In this document: one piece after another, positions 9,122 through 20,256 of the stretch
How positions within the stretch are numbered: position 1 is the first letter of the stretch
Layout: every line of letters begins with the position of its first letter
Source of the DNA: an uncultured Lewinella sp.
GTDB lineage: Bacteria > Bacteroidota > Bacteroidia > Chitinophagales > Saprospiraceae
Length of the DNA: 64,000 nt
Reading direction: 5' to 3'
NCBI GenBank assembly: GCA_913057785.1
Contig: CAJXPD010000006.1
Coordinates: 23,276-87,275, forward strand
The notes under the pieces: generated by a model
Databases searched by the model: none
Told to the model about the DNA's origin: nothing
What the model saw: only the letters and a program-made list of their open reading frames with translations
Translations under genes and position numbers: made by a program

Positions 9122-12100
9122 CTATCCTCTGGGCGCCTTGTAAAAACTCGGTGCCCTGCCAAACTCCTTCGTGAATTCCTGGGTGAAATGACTGGGGTTA
9201 TCATACCCAATGGCGTACCCGACTTCCGATACGTTCAACTCGCTCTGTTGTAGGAGTTCTTTCGCCCGTTGCATACGGATCATACGGATCACCTGGGTGG
9301 TTGTCTTTCCCGTCAGGGCCTTGAGCTTGCGGTGAAGTTGTGACCGACTAACCCCCATCTCTCTACATAAATAAGGGATAGTGAACTCTCCATCTTCCAA
9401 CAGAGATAAGATGGCTTCCTTTAGCTCTTGTACATAGCTATCTTGCTGGGCTTCTATTGGAGTAGTGGGTATGCCCAGGGGGGTAAGCGTACTGTAACGC
9501 GCGCTAAGCTGCTGCCGAATTTCAATCAGCTTCCGCAAGCGCACTTCTAGCTCTTTCTTTTCAAAAGGCTTGGATAGGTAGGCATCCGCGCCTTGTTCCA
9601 AGCCTTCCAAGCGGGAATCCAAATCCGCCTTAGCAGTTAGTAGAATGATTGGGATGTGGCTGGTGCGCACATCTTTTTTCAGGGTTGCTACCACTTCAAA
9701 ACCATCTTTTTCAGGCATCATCACATCACTGATGATGATGTCGGGTACTAGATTTATAGCTTTTTCAATCCCCTCTAGGCCATTCCTTGCCTTTTCTAAA
9801 CGATACTGCCCTTGAAGACAGGCAGAGAGATATTGTAAGACATCCTTATTGTCTTCGACTAATAGGGCTAAGGGCAAATCTGTATTTTCTATCATTGTCT
9901 CAGCTGCCAATGTTGATCCCTCAGGTATCAAGTCCACCATTGGCTTGAAGGACGGAGTGTCTGATATGGCAGTCCTCTGCTCTGCTTTCCTGCTTATTGG
10001 TAGAAAAATCGTAAATGCTGTACCCTCTTCTTCTTGACTTTCCACTTCGATCCTTCCCCCCAATAATTTGACCAACTCCTTCGTCAACGCCAAGCCAATA
10101 CCAGTGCCCTCACCTTTCCGGGTACTGGAATCGTCTACTTGATAGAACCGGTCAAAAATATGTGGTAATTGGTCCGCTGGAATCCCCATTCCGTTATCCT
10201 TTACCTTCAACTCCAAATTAGCCCCATGCTCCGGGTCTAGTGATTCTGATACGGTGATGTAGATGTCTCCACCCTCCGGAGTAAACTTGATCCCATTTCC
10301 TACTAGATTTAAGAAAATCGTCTGGATTTTCTCTGGATCAAAGTCCATCTGCACTGCTCGTACTCCTGGTAAAAAGTGCAAGCGAATGTCTTTGCTTTCG
10401 GCATACGAATGCATGGACTCTGCAAGGTATTTGAGGAATCGAACAATGTCGTCCTGAATGAAGTGAATGGGTAGATTTCCTCCCTCTAGTTTGGAAAGGT
10501 CTAACATTTGGTTGATCAATCCCAGCAATTGCCCACTGTTGCGTTTGATCATTGAGAGGCCTCTGCGGAACCAGTCCTCGGGGTTTTCCAGTATCTGATC
10601 AGCCATACCGGAAATCACGGTAAGCGGGGTTCGGAATTCATGCGTAATGTTGGTATACAACTGGGTCTTCACCTGGTCCAGTTCCTTTAATCGTTCAGCC
10701 TCCTGCTGTTCTAGTTGAAGTTGATGCTCTAGCAACCACTGTCTTCTACGATAGGCCGACCAGCCATAAAAAATAGCCGCCAGTAAAAAGCCAAAACCAA
10801 GGTAAGCCCACCAGGTTTGCCACCAGGGAGAACGAACAACAAATGATATGGAAGTCCCATTTCCCGTCCAAATACCATCACTATTAGCCGCCTTCACTTG
10901 AAAAGTATATCGCCCCGGATCCAGATTAGTATAGCGGGCAGAACGTTGGTTGCCGCCATTGATCCACTTATCGTCATAAGGAATCAGCTTATATTGGTAT
11001 TTATTGTTTAAAGGATCACTGTAATGCAAGCCTACAAATGCAAAATGGAAATCGTTTTGTTGGTGGGGCACTGTAATCTGATCTTCTTCATCTTTCGGTA
11101 ATTCAAAGGGTTCACCTGACACTTCTAGACCGGTTATCAGAACTTCTGGGGGAAACGGACTACCTTTTACCTCATCTGCATAAAAAGCATACATCCCTGA
11201 ATTTCCACCAAAAAACAATTGACCATCCTTGCCTTGAAATGCAGTACGAAAAACAGGGTCCTCAGGTAAGCCGGTTCGGTCAAATTGCTTTGACACCGGA
11301 TCAAATTTCACCAAACCCGATAGGGTCGCAACCCATAAGATGCCATTGGAGTCTTTCCTAAAGTTAGCTACTTCATTAGCAGGTAGCCCGTCGCCTATCG
11401 TATACTGTTCAATACTGCCATCAGCGTGATTGTAATGCAATAATCCCTTGTCAAAGGTTGCCATCCAAAACTCATCTTTGGTTTCTTCCAAGATTGCCAT
11501 GGCTTGATACCCTCGCAGGAACGGGTCAAAGCTATCTGTCCTTCGATTGTATCGATATAAGGTTTTATGGGTAAAATCAAGAGCCCAAAGTGTTTCTCCA
11601 TTGATATCATCAGGCATAAAGATTCTAGAATCCTCCTTGGATTCGCTAAAGGCATATCGTTTGAAAGACTCATTTTGCTTATCGAAACGAAGTAATTCGT
11701 CATGCCTGATCGCTAGCCACAAGTAACCCGCTTGAACCTCGGAAATGGCATAAACTGTATGGCTAAAATCGCTTGTATCATCCCTCTGTATATCATAGTG
11801 AATGAATTGATTGGTTTGACGGTTCAAGCGTGCCAGTCCACCGTCCCCGTTTTCTCCAATGGTCTGGATACCTCCTGTTCCCAGTCCTACCCAGATCGTC
11901 CCATCTTCATCTTCATACACTGCACGGACGGAATTGTTAGCAATGCTGCCCTTGTTCCGTTCGTCGTGTAGGAATGAAGTGATAGCACCCGTTTTAATAT
12001 TCAGCTTATGGAGGCCTTCTTTAAAAGTGCTGAGCCAAAAAATGCCTGGCTCTATCTTCGATTGACAGCTTTGTTCTACAGATTTTAAGGCTGGATAAAA

Positions 12101-13282
12101 ACTAAATTTTCGGGCAAACGCATCCAATTTCCAAAGGCCCTCACCTCCATTAAGGTAGGTCAACCATAAATGACCTTGCCGGTCCTCATACAGCGTCCAA
12201 AGCCAACTAAATCCTCCTTTTGAAGGATTGATGAAGCTTAATTTTTCTTCCTGCGAATTAAAGTGGTTAAGGCCAACGCCCAAGGTACCGACCCAATAAT
12301 CGCCGCGCTGATCTTGATGAATGATTTGTACAAAGGGACCATCTCCAAATCCAACTACCTCGTCACAGGGTGCATGGAGTGCATGAGGATTATTAGCATC
12401 CGGAAGCATCCTCGTAAAATCTTCCGTATCCGGATTAAATTGATGAAGACCACATTGATAGGTACCGACCCAAATCTTCCCTTCTTCATCTTCCAAAAGG
12501 GCACTTACCCTATTATCCAGCAAACTATTCGAGTCTAAGGGATCATGTTTAAATCGCTTGACCTCACCGGTTGAAGGCTTAAATCGAATCAACCCACCAC
12601 CATATTCAGGTAAGCCATAGCCCGTACCAATCCAAATGTTTCCATTCTGATCTGCCAATAACACACGCACAATATCTTTGGTAAGGGAATTAGGATCCGC
12701 TGGATCATCCAGATAGCGAATGAATTGATCATTAACCCTATCATATCGATATAGGCCTCCCCCCTGCTGTCCTACCCATAAGTTCTGGTCCTGATCTTCC
12801 GTAAAAACCTGGACAATAGTCGATAGTAGCCCTCCTGGTGTCAGGTCATTCGGTTCAAAGAAATAATGTTTAAAACAATCACAGTCGGCCACGTACCTGC
12901 TTACTCCTTCTGACATGCCTATCCAAAAGGAGCCGCTTTGGTCAACATAAAATCCTTCTGTGCCACCGGGCAATAGTGATGTCGTATCGTCGGGAATATG
13001 TTTATAGACTTTGACCTCATATCCATTATACTTGAGCAGTCTTCCCTTATTCGTATTTATCCAAAGAAACCCATCCTCATCCTGGATTAGGTCTTTGAAG
13101 AGCGATATTTTTTCGCCATTTACTTCTAGATGAACTTCTTCAAAACCAATAGACGAAACTTGGGCCAGTAGAACAGCACCAGGAAGGAAACAACATAGGC
13201 ATACACTCACTAAACTCAACTTTGCCACTCTAGGGAAAGAAAAACCGACACGGGTCCAATGATTTGATTTAGTTTCTAACAT
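9122..13282 (-). CDS. hybrid two-component system sensor histidine kinase/response regulator (HTCS: two-component propeller repeats, Y_Y_Y, HisKA-HATPase, REC, AraC HTH)
   Basis: Repeated DqnGNIWIGT-type propeller motifs; ITHEFRTPLTVISG; GTGIGLALTKELV; REC IIISDVMMPEKDGFEV; C-terminal AraC HTH. Confidence 0.96.
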   Translation of the reverse strand: MLETKSNHWTRVGFSFPRVAKLSLVSVCLCCFLPGAVLLAQVSSIGFEEVHLEVNGEKISLFKDLIQDEDGFLWINTNKGRLLKYNGYEVKVYKHIPDDTTSLLPGGTEGFYVDQSGSFWIGMSEGVSRYVADCDCFKHYFFEPNDLTPGGLLSTIVQVFTEDQDQNLWVGQQGGGLYRYDRVNDQFIRYLDDPADPNSLTKDIVRVLLADQNGNIWIGTGYGLPEYGGGLIRFKPSTGEVKRFKHDPLDSNSLLDNRVSALLEDEEGKIWVGTYQCGLHQFNPDTEDFTRMLPDANNPHALHAPCDEVVGFGDGPFVQIIHQDQRGDYWVGTLGVGLNHFNSQEEKLSFINPSKGGFSWLWTLYEDRQGHLWLTYLNGGEGLWKLDAFARKFSFYPALKSVEQSCQSKIEPGIFWLSTFKEGLHKLNIKTGAITSFLHDERNKGSIANNSVRAVYEDEDGTIWVGLGTGGIQTIGENGDGGLARLNRQTNQFIHYDIQRDDTSDFSHTVYAISEVQAGYLWLAIRHDELLRFDKQNESFKRYAFSESKEDSRIFMPDDINGETLWALDFTHKTLYRYNRRTDSFDPFLRGYQAMAILEETKDEFWMATFDKGLLHYNHADGSIEQYTIGDGLPANEVANFRKDSNGILWVATLSGLVKFDPVSKQFDRTGLPEDPVFRTAFQGKDGQLFFGGNSGMYAFYADEVKGSPFPPEVLITGLEVSGEPFELPKDEEDQITVPHQQNDFHFAFVGLHYSDPLNNKYQYKLIPYDDKWINGGNQRSARYTNLDPGRYTFQVKAANSDGIWTGNGTSISFVVRSPWWQTWWAYLGFGFLLAAIFYGWSAYRRRQWLLEHQLQLEQQEAERLKELDQVKTQLYTNITHEFRTPLTVISGMADQILENPEDWFRRGLSMIKRNSGQLLGLINQMLDLSKLEGGNLPIHFIQDDIVRFLKYLAESMHSYAESKDIRLHFLPGVRAVQMDFDPEKIQTIFLNLVGNGIKFTPEGGDIYITVSESLDPEHGANLELKVKDNGMGIPADQLPHIFDRFYQVDDSSTRKGEGTGIGLALTKELVKLLGGRIEVESQEEEGTAFTIFLPISRKAEQRTAISDTPSFKPMVDLIPEGSTLAAETMIENTDLPLALLVEDNKDVLQYLSACLQGQYRLEKARNGLEGIEKAINLVPDIIISDVMMPEKDGFEVVATLKKDVRTSHIPIILLTAKADLDSRLEGLEQGADAYLSKPFEKKELEVRLRKLIEIRQQLSARYSTLTPLGIPTTPIEAQQDSYVQELKEAILSLLEDGEFTIPYLCREMGVSRSQLHRKLKALTGKTTTQVIRMIRMQRAKELLQQSELNVSEVGYAIGYDNPSHFTQEFTKEFGRAPSFYKAPRG

Positions 13283-13638
13283 GACTATTTTTAGCTGCGG
13301 CGCGGTTCAAGAATGGTCATGAAAAATAAGTATGGCCTTAACAGTAGGCACAATTGGATGAATATACAAAAAAACCGCTATCGGGCTGGATGTGACTTGG
13401 AGTCAGACTGCATTAGAACCATCCACACCTCAGCAAAAAACCACCTGATTATTAGCACTTTACCTCCTTTTTTCTTACCTTCAGTACGTACGTCTCATAG
13501 TACTCCTACCAAAAACAAGCCTCACACATTCATTCAGTGAGGAGTTCACAGCAATGTTGAAACTGATTTTGGCCCTGCTTGGAATGTCTGCTATTTCAGC
13601 ACATTCATATCATTTCAACTTTTCCCAACCTATCAAAT

Positions 13639-14178
13639 ATGAGTACTATGAAAAAAAATCTCAATCTCGGCGTATTGATCCCTTTCTTGCTGCTAGCCTT
13701 CACCGTTCACCTACAAGCGCAAGATAATCCCGTATCCTACAAGGATGTAGTCGTAGAAAACCCTGAACCTGAAGTCGACATGAAGGTCGTGGTCGACTAT
13801 GTGAATTTCTGCGTAAATGGCAAATTGGATGAGCTCAAGGCCATTCTGTCTGACAACTACATAGCCTACGGCCCAGGTCCGAAAGACTCCGTCAACACGG
13901 AACAGTTAATCAACCAGTGGAAAGAAAACTATAAGGTACAATCCAATAGAAAGGTAAATCAAATCACTCAGACTTTCCGGGTATTATCCGGTAACCTCCA
14001 GGGAGATTGGGTAAACCTCTGGGGGACCTATAGTTTTACACAAAATGGCAAGGACCTATCCCTTCCCTTTCAGCTAACCGCGCAGGTTAAAGATGGTAAA
14101 TTAGAAAGAAGTACCATTTATTATGATCAGGTACCCGTTCTACTGGAGCTGGGCTTTACTATCACGCCTCCAAAATAG
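13639..14178 (+). CDS. exported nuclear transport factor 2 family protein
   Basis: Signal peptide MKKNLNLGVLIPFLLLAFTVHLQAQ; NTF2-like fold pattern VVDYVNFCVNGKLDELKAILSDNYIAYGPGPKDSVN; ORF track start at 13579 is upstream of the likely ATG. Confidence 0.7.
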   Translation: MSTMKKNLNLGVLIPFLLLAFTVHLQAQDNPVSYKDVVVENPEPEVDMKVVVDYVNFCVNGKLDELKAILSDNYIAYGPGPKDSVNTEQLINQWKENYKVQSNRKVNQITQTFRVLSGNLQGDWVNLWGTYSFTQNGKDLSLPFQLTAQVKDGKLERSTIYYDQVPVLLELGFTITPPK

Positions 14179-14217
14179 AAGTTCAATGAACCAAATTATT
14201 GGTTAACAACAGATTAA

Positions 14218-14252
14218 AGTGGCCTAAGACTTGAACAAATTCTTGGGCCACT
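14218..14252 (+). terminator. candidate hairpin terminator downstream of the NTF2-like gene
   Basis: AGTGGCCTAAGA-N11-TCTTGGGCCACT, 12-bp stem with one T-G position; no clear U tract. Confidence 0.45.
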
Positions 14253-14583
14253 ACTTGAATCAAAGAACACGAAAATAGCTTTAGGAACACTCCCCGCGTC
14301 TATTCCCAGCTTAGCATTACCCATCTCATATCTCTGGCCTAAAGCAAGCGACAAGCAATTCATGATTGAACAACTATCAACTTACCCGCACCATATACCT
14401 CACTATTCACCCCCAAAAGACAGCGGCTAAAACGGCTCCTCCACAGATAAACCCTATCATCAACCAATTGCTACCTAGAAAATACTGCTATTCTGTTAAA
14501 TCAGAATCTCTTCAGCATTCCTTTTGAACTCTATCTCTGCTAAAGCATTTTATTTAGAGTCTTAAATAGTAAGTACTACATAA

Positions 14584-15693
14584 ATGGACATTACAAAAAA
14601 TCACCTACAAGTCACCTTGACCCTCTTTTGCCTATCCTTAATTTTCCTCTTACCAGCTTGTTCCAAAACTGACGAGAAAAAGGCGGAACCCAAGACTGCA
14701 GCAGCGGCGGCAGCACCTCCCAAAGCAAGGGCTCTACCTGTGCAAGGGCTGGTCGTGGAATCCAGGACTTTGGAAAAGAGCATTGGGGCCACCGGAAGTC
14801 TCATCGCCTATGAAGCAGTAGATATACGCCCCGAGCGCACTGGTAAATTGATGCAACTCAACTTCAACGAATCCTCCTTTGTAAAGAAAGGAAGATTGTT
14901 GGCCAAGATTGACGACAAGGAGCTCCAAGCGGAACGCAAACGCCTGGAAGTGAGTTTGGATCTAGCGGAAAAAGAAGTAACGCGGGGCAATGAATTGCTA
15001 AAGATCCAAGGGGTAAGTGCAGAAGAGATGGATCGGCTGAACAATCGCGTGGAGGCGATCAAAGCTGAAATGGCCGTGCTCGATGTCCAGATAGAAAAGT
15101 CAAATATTGTAGCTCCTTTCTCTGGACTGGTTGGCTTACGCCAAAAAAGCCTTGGCGCCTACGTCACCCCTAACGATATCATTGTGGATCTCAAGCAAGT
15201 GAATCCCTTGAAATTGGAGTTTGAGGTGCCAGAGAAATACATCAGCCAGGTCCGGGCCAACCAGGCCCTTAGCTTCACCGTTGTGGGCTTCGATCAAACT
15301 TTTCGCGCTAAAGTGTACGCTACTGATTCTGAAATCGCTCCTGAAACGCGCACTTTCCGAGTTCGAGCTACCTGCGCCAACCCAGGCAATCGACTAAAGC
15401 CTGGCCAGTTTGCCAAGGTAAACCTAGTCACTGATAAAAATAATGAAGCTATCATGGTGCCAACCGATGCTGTTATTCCGGTCCTGGACGGCAAGCAAGT
15501 GTTTGTCTATAAAGGAGGGAAGGCCGTAGCAACGCCAGTAATTGTGGAGGATCGGCGAGCACAACTGGTAGAGGTTACTACTGGGGTTTCTCAAGGAGAT
15601 ACCATCATTGTGAGCGCATTAATGTCACTCACCAATGGTGCGCCAGTGAAAATTCAGGAATTAGTTGAACCCGTAAATGATCTTGCAGAATGA
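14584..15693 (+). CDS. efflux RND transporter periplasmic adaptor subunit (HlyD/MFP family)
   Basis: Lipobox LLPACSK; GATGSLIAYEAVDIRPERTGKLMQL; IVAPFSGLVGLRQKSLGAYV; overlaps next gene by 4 bp. Confidence 0.95.
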   Translation: MDITKNHLQVTLTLFCLSLIFLLPACSKTDEKKAEPKTAAAAAAPPKARALPVQGLVVESRTLEKSIGATGSLIAYEAVDIRPERTGKLMQLNFNESSFVKKGRLLAKIDDKELQAERKRLEVSLDLAEKEVTRGNELLKIQGVSAEEMDRLNNRVEAIKAEMAVLDVQIEKSNIVAPFSGLVGLRQKSLGAYVTPNDIIVDLKQVNPLKLEFEVPEKYISQVRANQALSFTVVGFDQTFRAKVYATDSEIAPETRTFRVRATCANPGNRLKPGQFAKVNLVTDKNNEAIMVPTDAVIPVLDGKQVFVYKGGKAVATPVIVEDRRAQLVEVTTGVSQGDTIIVSALMSLTNGAPVKIQELVEPVNDLAE

Positions 15694-18600
15694 GTTTATC
15701 ATCCACTAGTATCGAACGACCGGTGCTGGCAACGGTCATTTCTATTGTCATTATTCTATTTGGCGCCATTGGTTACACCTACCTAGGCGTAAGGGAGTAT
15801 CCGGTAGTGGACCCACCGATTGTATCCGTTTCTACTAGCTATGTGGGTGCCAACGCCCAGGTGATTGAATCCCAAATCACGGAGCCACTGGAAGAGACGG
15901 TCAATGGTATTGCGGGAATCCGCTCTTTATCTTCCATTAGTGCCGATGGTCGAAGTACGATTACGGTTGAATTCGAAATTGGGACCGACCTGGAAGCTGC
16001 CGCTAATGATGTCCGCGATAAGGTCTCTCAAGCACAAAGAAGACTTCCTCCCGACGCTGACCCGCCCACTGTTTCCAAATCAGATGCCAATGCAGGGACT
16101 TTAATGGCCTTGACCATCCAGAGTGAAAATCGAGACCTACTTAGTCTTACCGAATTAGCCAATAATATCTTTAAGGAACGCCTGCAGACTGTAGCTGGCG
16201 TGTCCAATATCAGAATTTGGGGATCGAAGGAGTATGCGATGCGGATCGAGATGGACCCCAACAAGCTCTCCGCCTACGGCCTAACACCACTGGATGTGCG
16301 GACGGCTTTACAACAGCAAAATCTGGAATTACCTACTGGGAAAATCGAAGGCAATCGGACAGAGTTGACCATCAGAACTTTTGGCCGCTTGACTACCCCC
16401 GAGGAGTTTTCCGAAATGGTAGTTAGAGAAAGGGATGGCGTGATCGTGCAATTGAAAGATGTGGCTAACGTGGCTCTTAGACCACGGAATCTTAACACGT
16501 CTTTACGTGGGAAAGGCGTTATTAAGATGGTCGGCTGTGCCATTACGCCCCTACCTGGCTCCAATCTGATTGATATAGCGGATGCGGTGTATGTGAGAGT
16601 GGAACAAATCAAGAAGGACTTACCGCCAGATCTTAAGGTAGGTTATGCCTTTGACAATACACGATCGGTACGAAAGGCCGTGAATGAGGTGCAAGATACC
16701 ATCATGATCGCCTTCGGCTTAGTAGTGATTGTCATCTTCCTGTTCTTACGGAATTGGCGCACTACCTTGATTCCAGTCATCACCATTCCGATTTCTTTGA
16801 TCGGCACCTTCTTTGTGATGTACATTTTTGACTTTTCTATCAATGTACTTACGCTATTAGGTATTGTATTAGCGACAGGACTGGTGGTGGATGATGCCAT
16901 TGTAATGATGGAGAATATCTACCGACGGATTGAACAGGGAGTGGAACCCATTAAGGCCGGTTTTGAAGGAGCGAAAGAGATCTATTTTGCCATTATTGCA
17001 ACTAGTATCACCCTGGTGGCCGTGTTCTTGCCCATCATCTTCCTGCAAGGATTGACGGGTCGGTTATTCCGTGAATTTGGCATTGTGGTGTCGGGGGCCA
17101 TTGTGATTTCCACCTTGGTATCGCTGACTTTAACCCCGATGCTGAGTGCTCGTTTTTTGAGGAAAAGCCGTCGACAGTCCGCCTTATTTAGGTTTACTGA
17201 AAATATACTGGAAGGAATTAACCATTTATACAATGCTAGTCTAAAAGGCTTTTTGAAAATCAGGTGGCTGGCATGGCCGCTGTCCGCAGCTTGTATTGCG
17301 GCCATTTATTACATCATCCAGCTGCTACCTACAGAGATTGCCCCCTTAGAAGACAAGAGCTCTTTCCGGGTTTTTGCAACAGCTCCCGAAGGAACCACCT
17401 TTGAAGTCATGGACAATTATATGACGGATCTGCTGGATATTTTGGATACCATTCCAGAGGCGAGGGCATACATTTCTGTTACCTCTCCTGGTTTTGGATC
17501 TAGTACTGCTGCCAACTCCGGCTTTGTCTTTTTCACCGTGGTGGAACCCGATGAAAGAGAAAGAAGTCAATCCGAAATTGTGCAATCCCTATACCCAAAA
17601 GTTAGGGGCTTGAATTATGCGCGGGCCATTATCACCCAACGGCAAACGATAGAGGTGGGACGCAGATTTAGAGGCCTTCCCGTACAATATGTAATTCAGG
17701 CACCAGATTTTGATCGCTTGAAGGAGGCACTTCCACGCTTTGTAGAAGAGGCTGAAAAGAATCCAGCTTTCTCCGTGGTTGACTTGGATTTAAAATTCAA
17801 CAAACCTGAATTACATATCGAAATTGATCGAGAACGAGCTAGAAGTCTAGGTGTAACGGTACGTGATATAGCGGAAACTTTGCAGCTATTTTATAGTGGA
17901 CAGCGATTTGGCTATTTCATTAAAAATGGAAAGCAATACGAGGTAGTGGGAGAAGCGTCTCGGCAATACCGCAATGATCCAGGTGATCTCGCGGGAATCT
18001 ATGTTCGTAATCGAGATGGAGAGTTGATTCAGCTCTCCAACCTGGTGTACTTTAGCGAAGAATCTAACCCACCGACGCTCTATCGCTATAATAGATATAT
18101 CTCTGCTACCGTATCCGCTGGTTTGGCGGATGGCTACACCATAGGGGATGGCATCGAAGCCATGGATCAGGTTAAAAGAGAGGTACTAGATGAATCCTTT
18201 AGCTCTGCTTTGTCTGGGGCTTCCAAAGACTTTGTAGAAAGTTCAGGGGGGCTATACTTCGCCTTCTTTTTAGCATTGATCCTAATCTATTTGGCCTTGT
18301 CAGCCCAGTTTGAGAGCTTCCTTGATCCATTGGTCATTATGTTTACTGTGCCACTGGCCATTACTGGTGCGTTGCTTGCCCTCTGGATGGGCGGACATAC
18401 CATCAATATCTTTAGTCAGATTGGCGTAATCGTATTGATTGGAATCGTTACCAAGAATGGAATTTTGATTGTGGAATTCGCCAATCAAAAGATGGAAGCA
18501 GGGCTTACAGCCAGAACCGCGGTACTAGAAGCAGCTACCCTACGATTACGGCCCATTCTGATGACTAGTATGGCCACTATACTCGGGGTACTGCCCATCG

Positions 18601-18734
18601 CCATGGCCTTTGGATCTGCCTCTACCAGTCGCATCCCCATGGGAGTCGCCATCATTGGAGGGCTAATTTTCTCGCTCTTCCTTACATTGTACGTTATACC
18701 ATCTATCTACACCTATTTTAAGCGAAAATCATGA
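15690..18734 (+). CDS. efflux RND transporter permease subunit (HAE1/AcrB-like)
   Basis: IERPVLATVISIVIILFGAIGY; ATGLVVDDAIVMMENIYRR; LVGIVTKNGILIVEFANQ-type motif; 1014 aa. Confidence 0.97.
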   Translation: MSLSSTSIERPVLATVISIVIILFGAIGYTYLGVREYPVVDPPIVSVSTSYVGANAQVIESQITEPLEETVNGIAGIRSLSSISADGRSTITVEFEIGTDLEAAANDVRDKVSQAQRRLPPDADPPTVSKSDANAGTLMALTIQSENRDLLSLTELANNIFKERLQTVAGVSNIRIWGSKEYAMRIEMDPNKLSAYGLTPLDVRTALQQQNLELPTGKIEGNRTELTIRTFGRLTTPEEFSEMVVRERDGVIVQLKDVANVALRPRNLNTSLRGKGVIKMVGCAITPLPGSNLIDIADAVYVRVEQIKKDLPPDLKVGYAFDNTRSVRKAVNEVQDTIMIAFGLVVIVIFLFLRNWRTTLIPVITIPISLIGTFFVMYIFDFSINVLTLLGIVLATGLVVDDAIVMMENIYRRIEQGVEPIKAGFEGAKEIYFAIIATSITLVAVFLPIIFLQGLTGRLFREFGIVVSGAIVISTLVSLTLTPMLSARFLRKSRRQSALFRFTENILEGINHLYNASLKGFLKIRWLAWPLSAACIAAIYYIIQLLPTEIAPLEDKSSFRVFATAPEGTTFEVMDNYMTDLLDILDTIPEARAYISVTSPGFGSSTAANSGFVFFTVVEPDERERSQSEIVQSLYPKVRGLNYARAIITQRQTIEVGRRFRGLPVQYVIQAPDFDRLKEALPRFVEEAEKNPAFSVVDLDLKFNKPELHIEIDRERARSLGVTVRDIAETLQLFYSGQRFGYFIKNGKQYEVVGEASRQYRNDPGDLAGIYVRNRDGELIQLSNLVYFSEESNPPTLYRYNRYISATVSAGLADGYTIGDGIEAMDQVKREVLDESFSSALSGASKDFVESSGGLYFAFFLALILIYLALSAQFESFLDPLVIMFTVPLAITGALLALWMGGHTINIFSQIGVIVLIGIVTKNGILIVEFANQKMEAGLTARTAVLEAATLRLRPILMTSMATILGVLPIAMAFGSASTSRIPMGVAIIGGLIFSLFLTLYVIPSIYTYFKRKS

Positions 18735-20047
18735 AGTGGAGTCGATTAGGTTTACTTTTTCCAGCTGTTTTACTATGCTTTCCTGTCTTTGGACAGGACT
18801 TATTGACGCTGAAAGAGGCCATTGAAGTGGGCTTGGAAAACAACTATGGCATTAAGATTCGTAGAAATCAAGAAGCCATTGCCGCAAATAACAACAATAA
18901 GGGGAATGCAGGTATGCTACCGACCGTCAACACTAATGGAACGGTATCCTACACGAGTAATAATACAAGACAAAAGTTTTTCTCTGGGGATGAACGATCG
19001 GGAACAGGTGCAGGGAATACGAATCTCCGGCTAGGGGCATCCCTAAACTGGACAGCTTTCGATGGTTTCCAGATGTATGCACGTAAGGAAAGATTGGAGT
19101 TAGATCAAGTACAAAGCAAGGTGTTTACCAAGCAAGCCATGCAAGATCTAGTGTCTCAAATACAGACACTTTATTACGGGCTAGTACGGATTAATCAGCA
19201 GATCGATATCACTCAGCAATCCATTACTCTAAATGAAGATTTAAGAAACCTAGCATCTGGCAAGCTCCAGATTGGTACGGGGACGAACCTGGAAGTCCTT
19301 CAAACGCGAAACCGGGTAAATACGGATAGTTCTACCCTCTTAAACTTAGAGAATACCTTTCGGCAGAACCAGATCGCAATGAACCGACTCATGGGTAGGA
19401 CGGTAACTATCGAATTTACGGTCCCATTGGACATTCCAGAAACGCTCCTTCCACAGCTACAAGAACTTTCTGCCTTGGCCGTAGAGCAAAATTACGATAT
19501 GCGCTTGCTAAAACTGGATGAGCAAATCGCATTGACGCAAATTCGCGAAGCTCGATCCGCCCTCTACCCTACCGTTTCTGTGAACCTGGGTTACAATTAC
19601 AATTTCTCCCGTGCAGAAGTTGGTTTCCTACTTTCTAATCGCACCTTTGGCCCGACTGGTGGCCTCAGTTTCAACTACGACCTTTTCCCCGGAAGGAATA
19701 TCCGCAGAGACATCGACAATGCGACCATTTTGCAAGAAAACATCCAATTGACACAAGCCGATCTAAAGCAAAATATCGAAGCTTCCCTCTCCGAACAATA
19801 TCAAAACTATCAGGCCTTGGTCGGCTTAGAAGCTGTAGAACGCAAGAGTCTAGAAATCGCGGCACAAAACACCGCCCTCTCCCGGCAGCTTTACCGCTCC
19901 GGCCGCGCCACCAACTTCGATGTACGCGAAGCCATCCTCTCCGAAACACAAATTAAGGACCGCATTAGTGAAGTGATCTTCCGAAAGAAGTTGACGGAGA
20001 TTGAGATTAAAAGATTGGCGGGAATTCCGATGGAGGGGGTGGAGTAA
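18731..20047 (+). CDS. TolC family outer membrane efflux protein
   Basis: Signal peptide; LTLKEAIEVGLENNYGIKI and coiled-coil OEP repeats; overlaps RND permease by 4 bp. Confidence 0.94.
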   Translation: MKWSRLGLLFPAVLLCFPVFGQDLLTLKEAIEVGLENNYGIKIRRNQEAIAANNNNKGNAGMLPTVNTNGTVSYTSNNTRQKFFSGDERSGTGAGNTNLRLGASLNWTAFDGFQMYARKERLELDQVQSKVFTKQAMQDLVSQIQTLYYGLVRINQQIDITQQSITLNEDLRNLASGKLQIGTGTNLEVLQTRNRVNTDSSTLLNLENTFRQNQIAMNRLMGRTVTIEFTVPLDIPETLLPQLQELSALAVEQNYDMRLLKLDEQIALTQIREARSALYPTVSVNLGYNYNFSRAEVGFLLSNRTFGPTGGLSFNYDLFPGRNIRRDIDNATILQENIQLTQADLKQNIEASLSEQYQNYQALVGLEAVERKSLEIAAQNTALSRQLYRSGRATNFDVREAILSETQIKDRISEVIFRKKLTEIEIKRLAGIPMEGVE

Positions 20048-20256
20048 GTATACAGGAGTTCATGAGGTGGCCATCATTAGAATAGTTCCACTTCTTGATT
20101 CTCCCCTATAAAAAGAGATTTTCGCTTCATACCAAGCAAGTCCTTTTAGGCCTATATCAGTAATTTTCATACGATTATCAGCAATTACCATAACTTATTG
20201 AGCTTATTAAAGTTGATTTTTGCTATCAAGTTTTAACATCTAGAAATTATTTAGAA

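Noticed and set aside
15865-16104. Plus-strand overlapping ORF (79 aa) within the RND permease
   Set aside because: Alternative frame of a conserved RND porter region; no independent support
16274-16612. Minus-strand ORF (112 aa) within the RND permease
   Set aside because: Antisense shadow of a strongly supported RND gene; no recognisable motif. The same applies to 16982-17305, 44680-45048, 47485-47868 and 48853-49083
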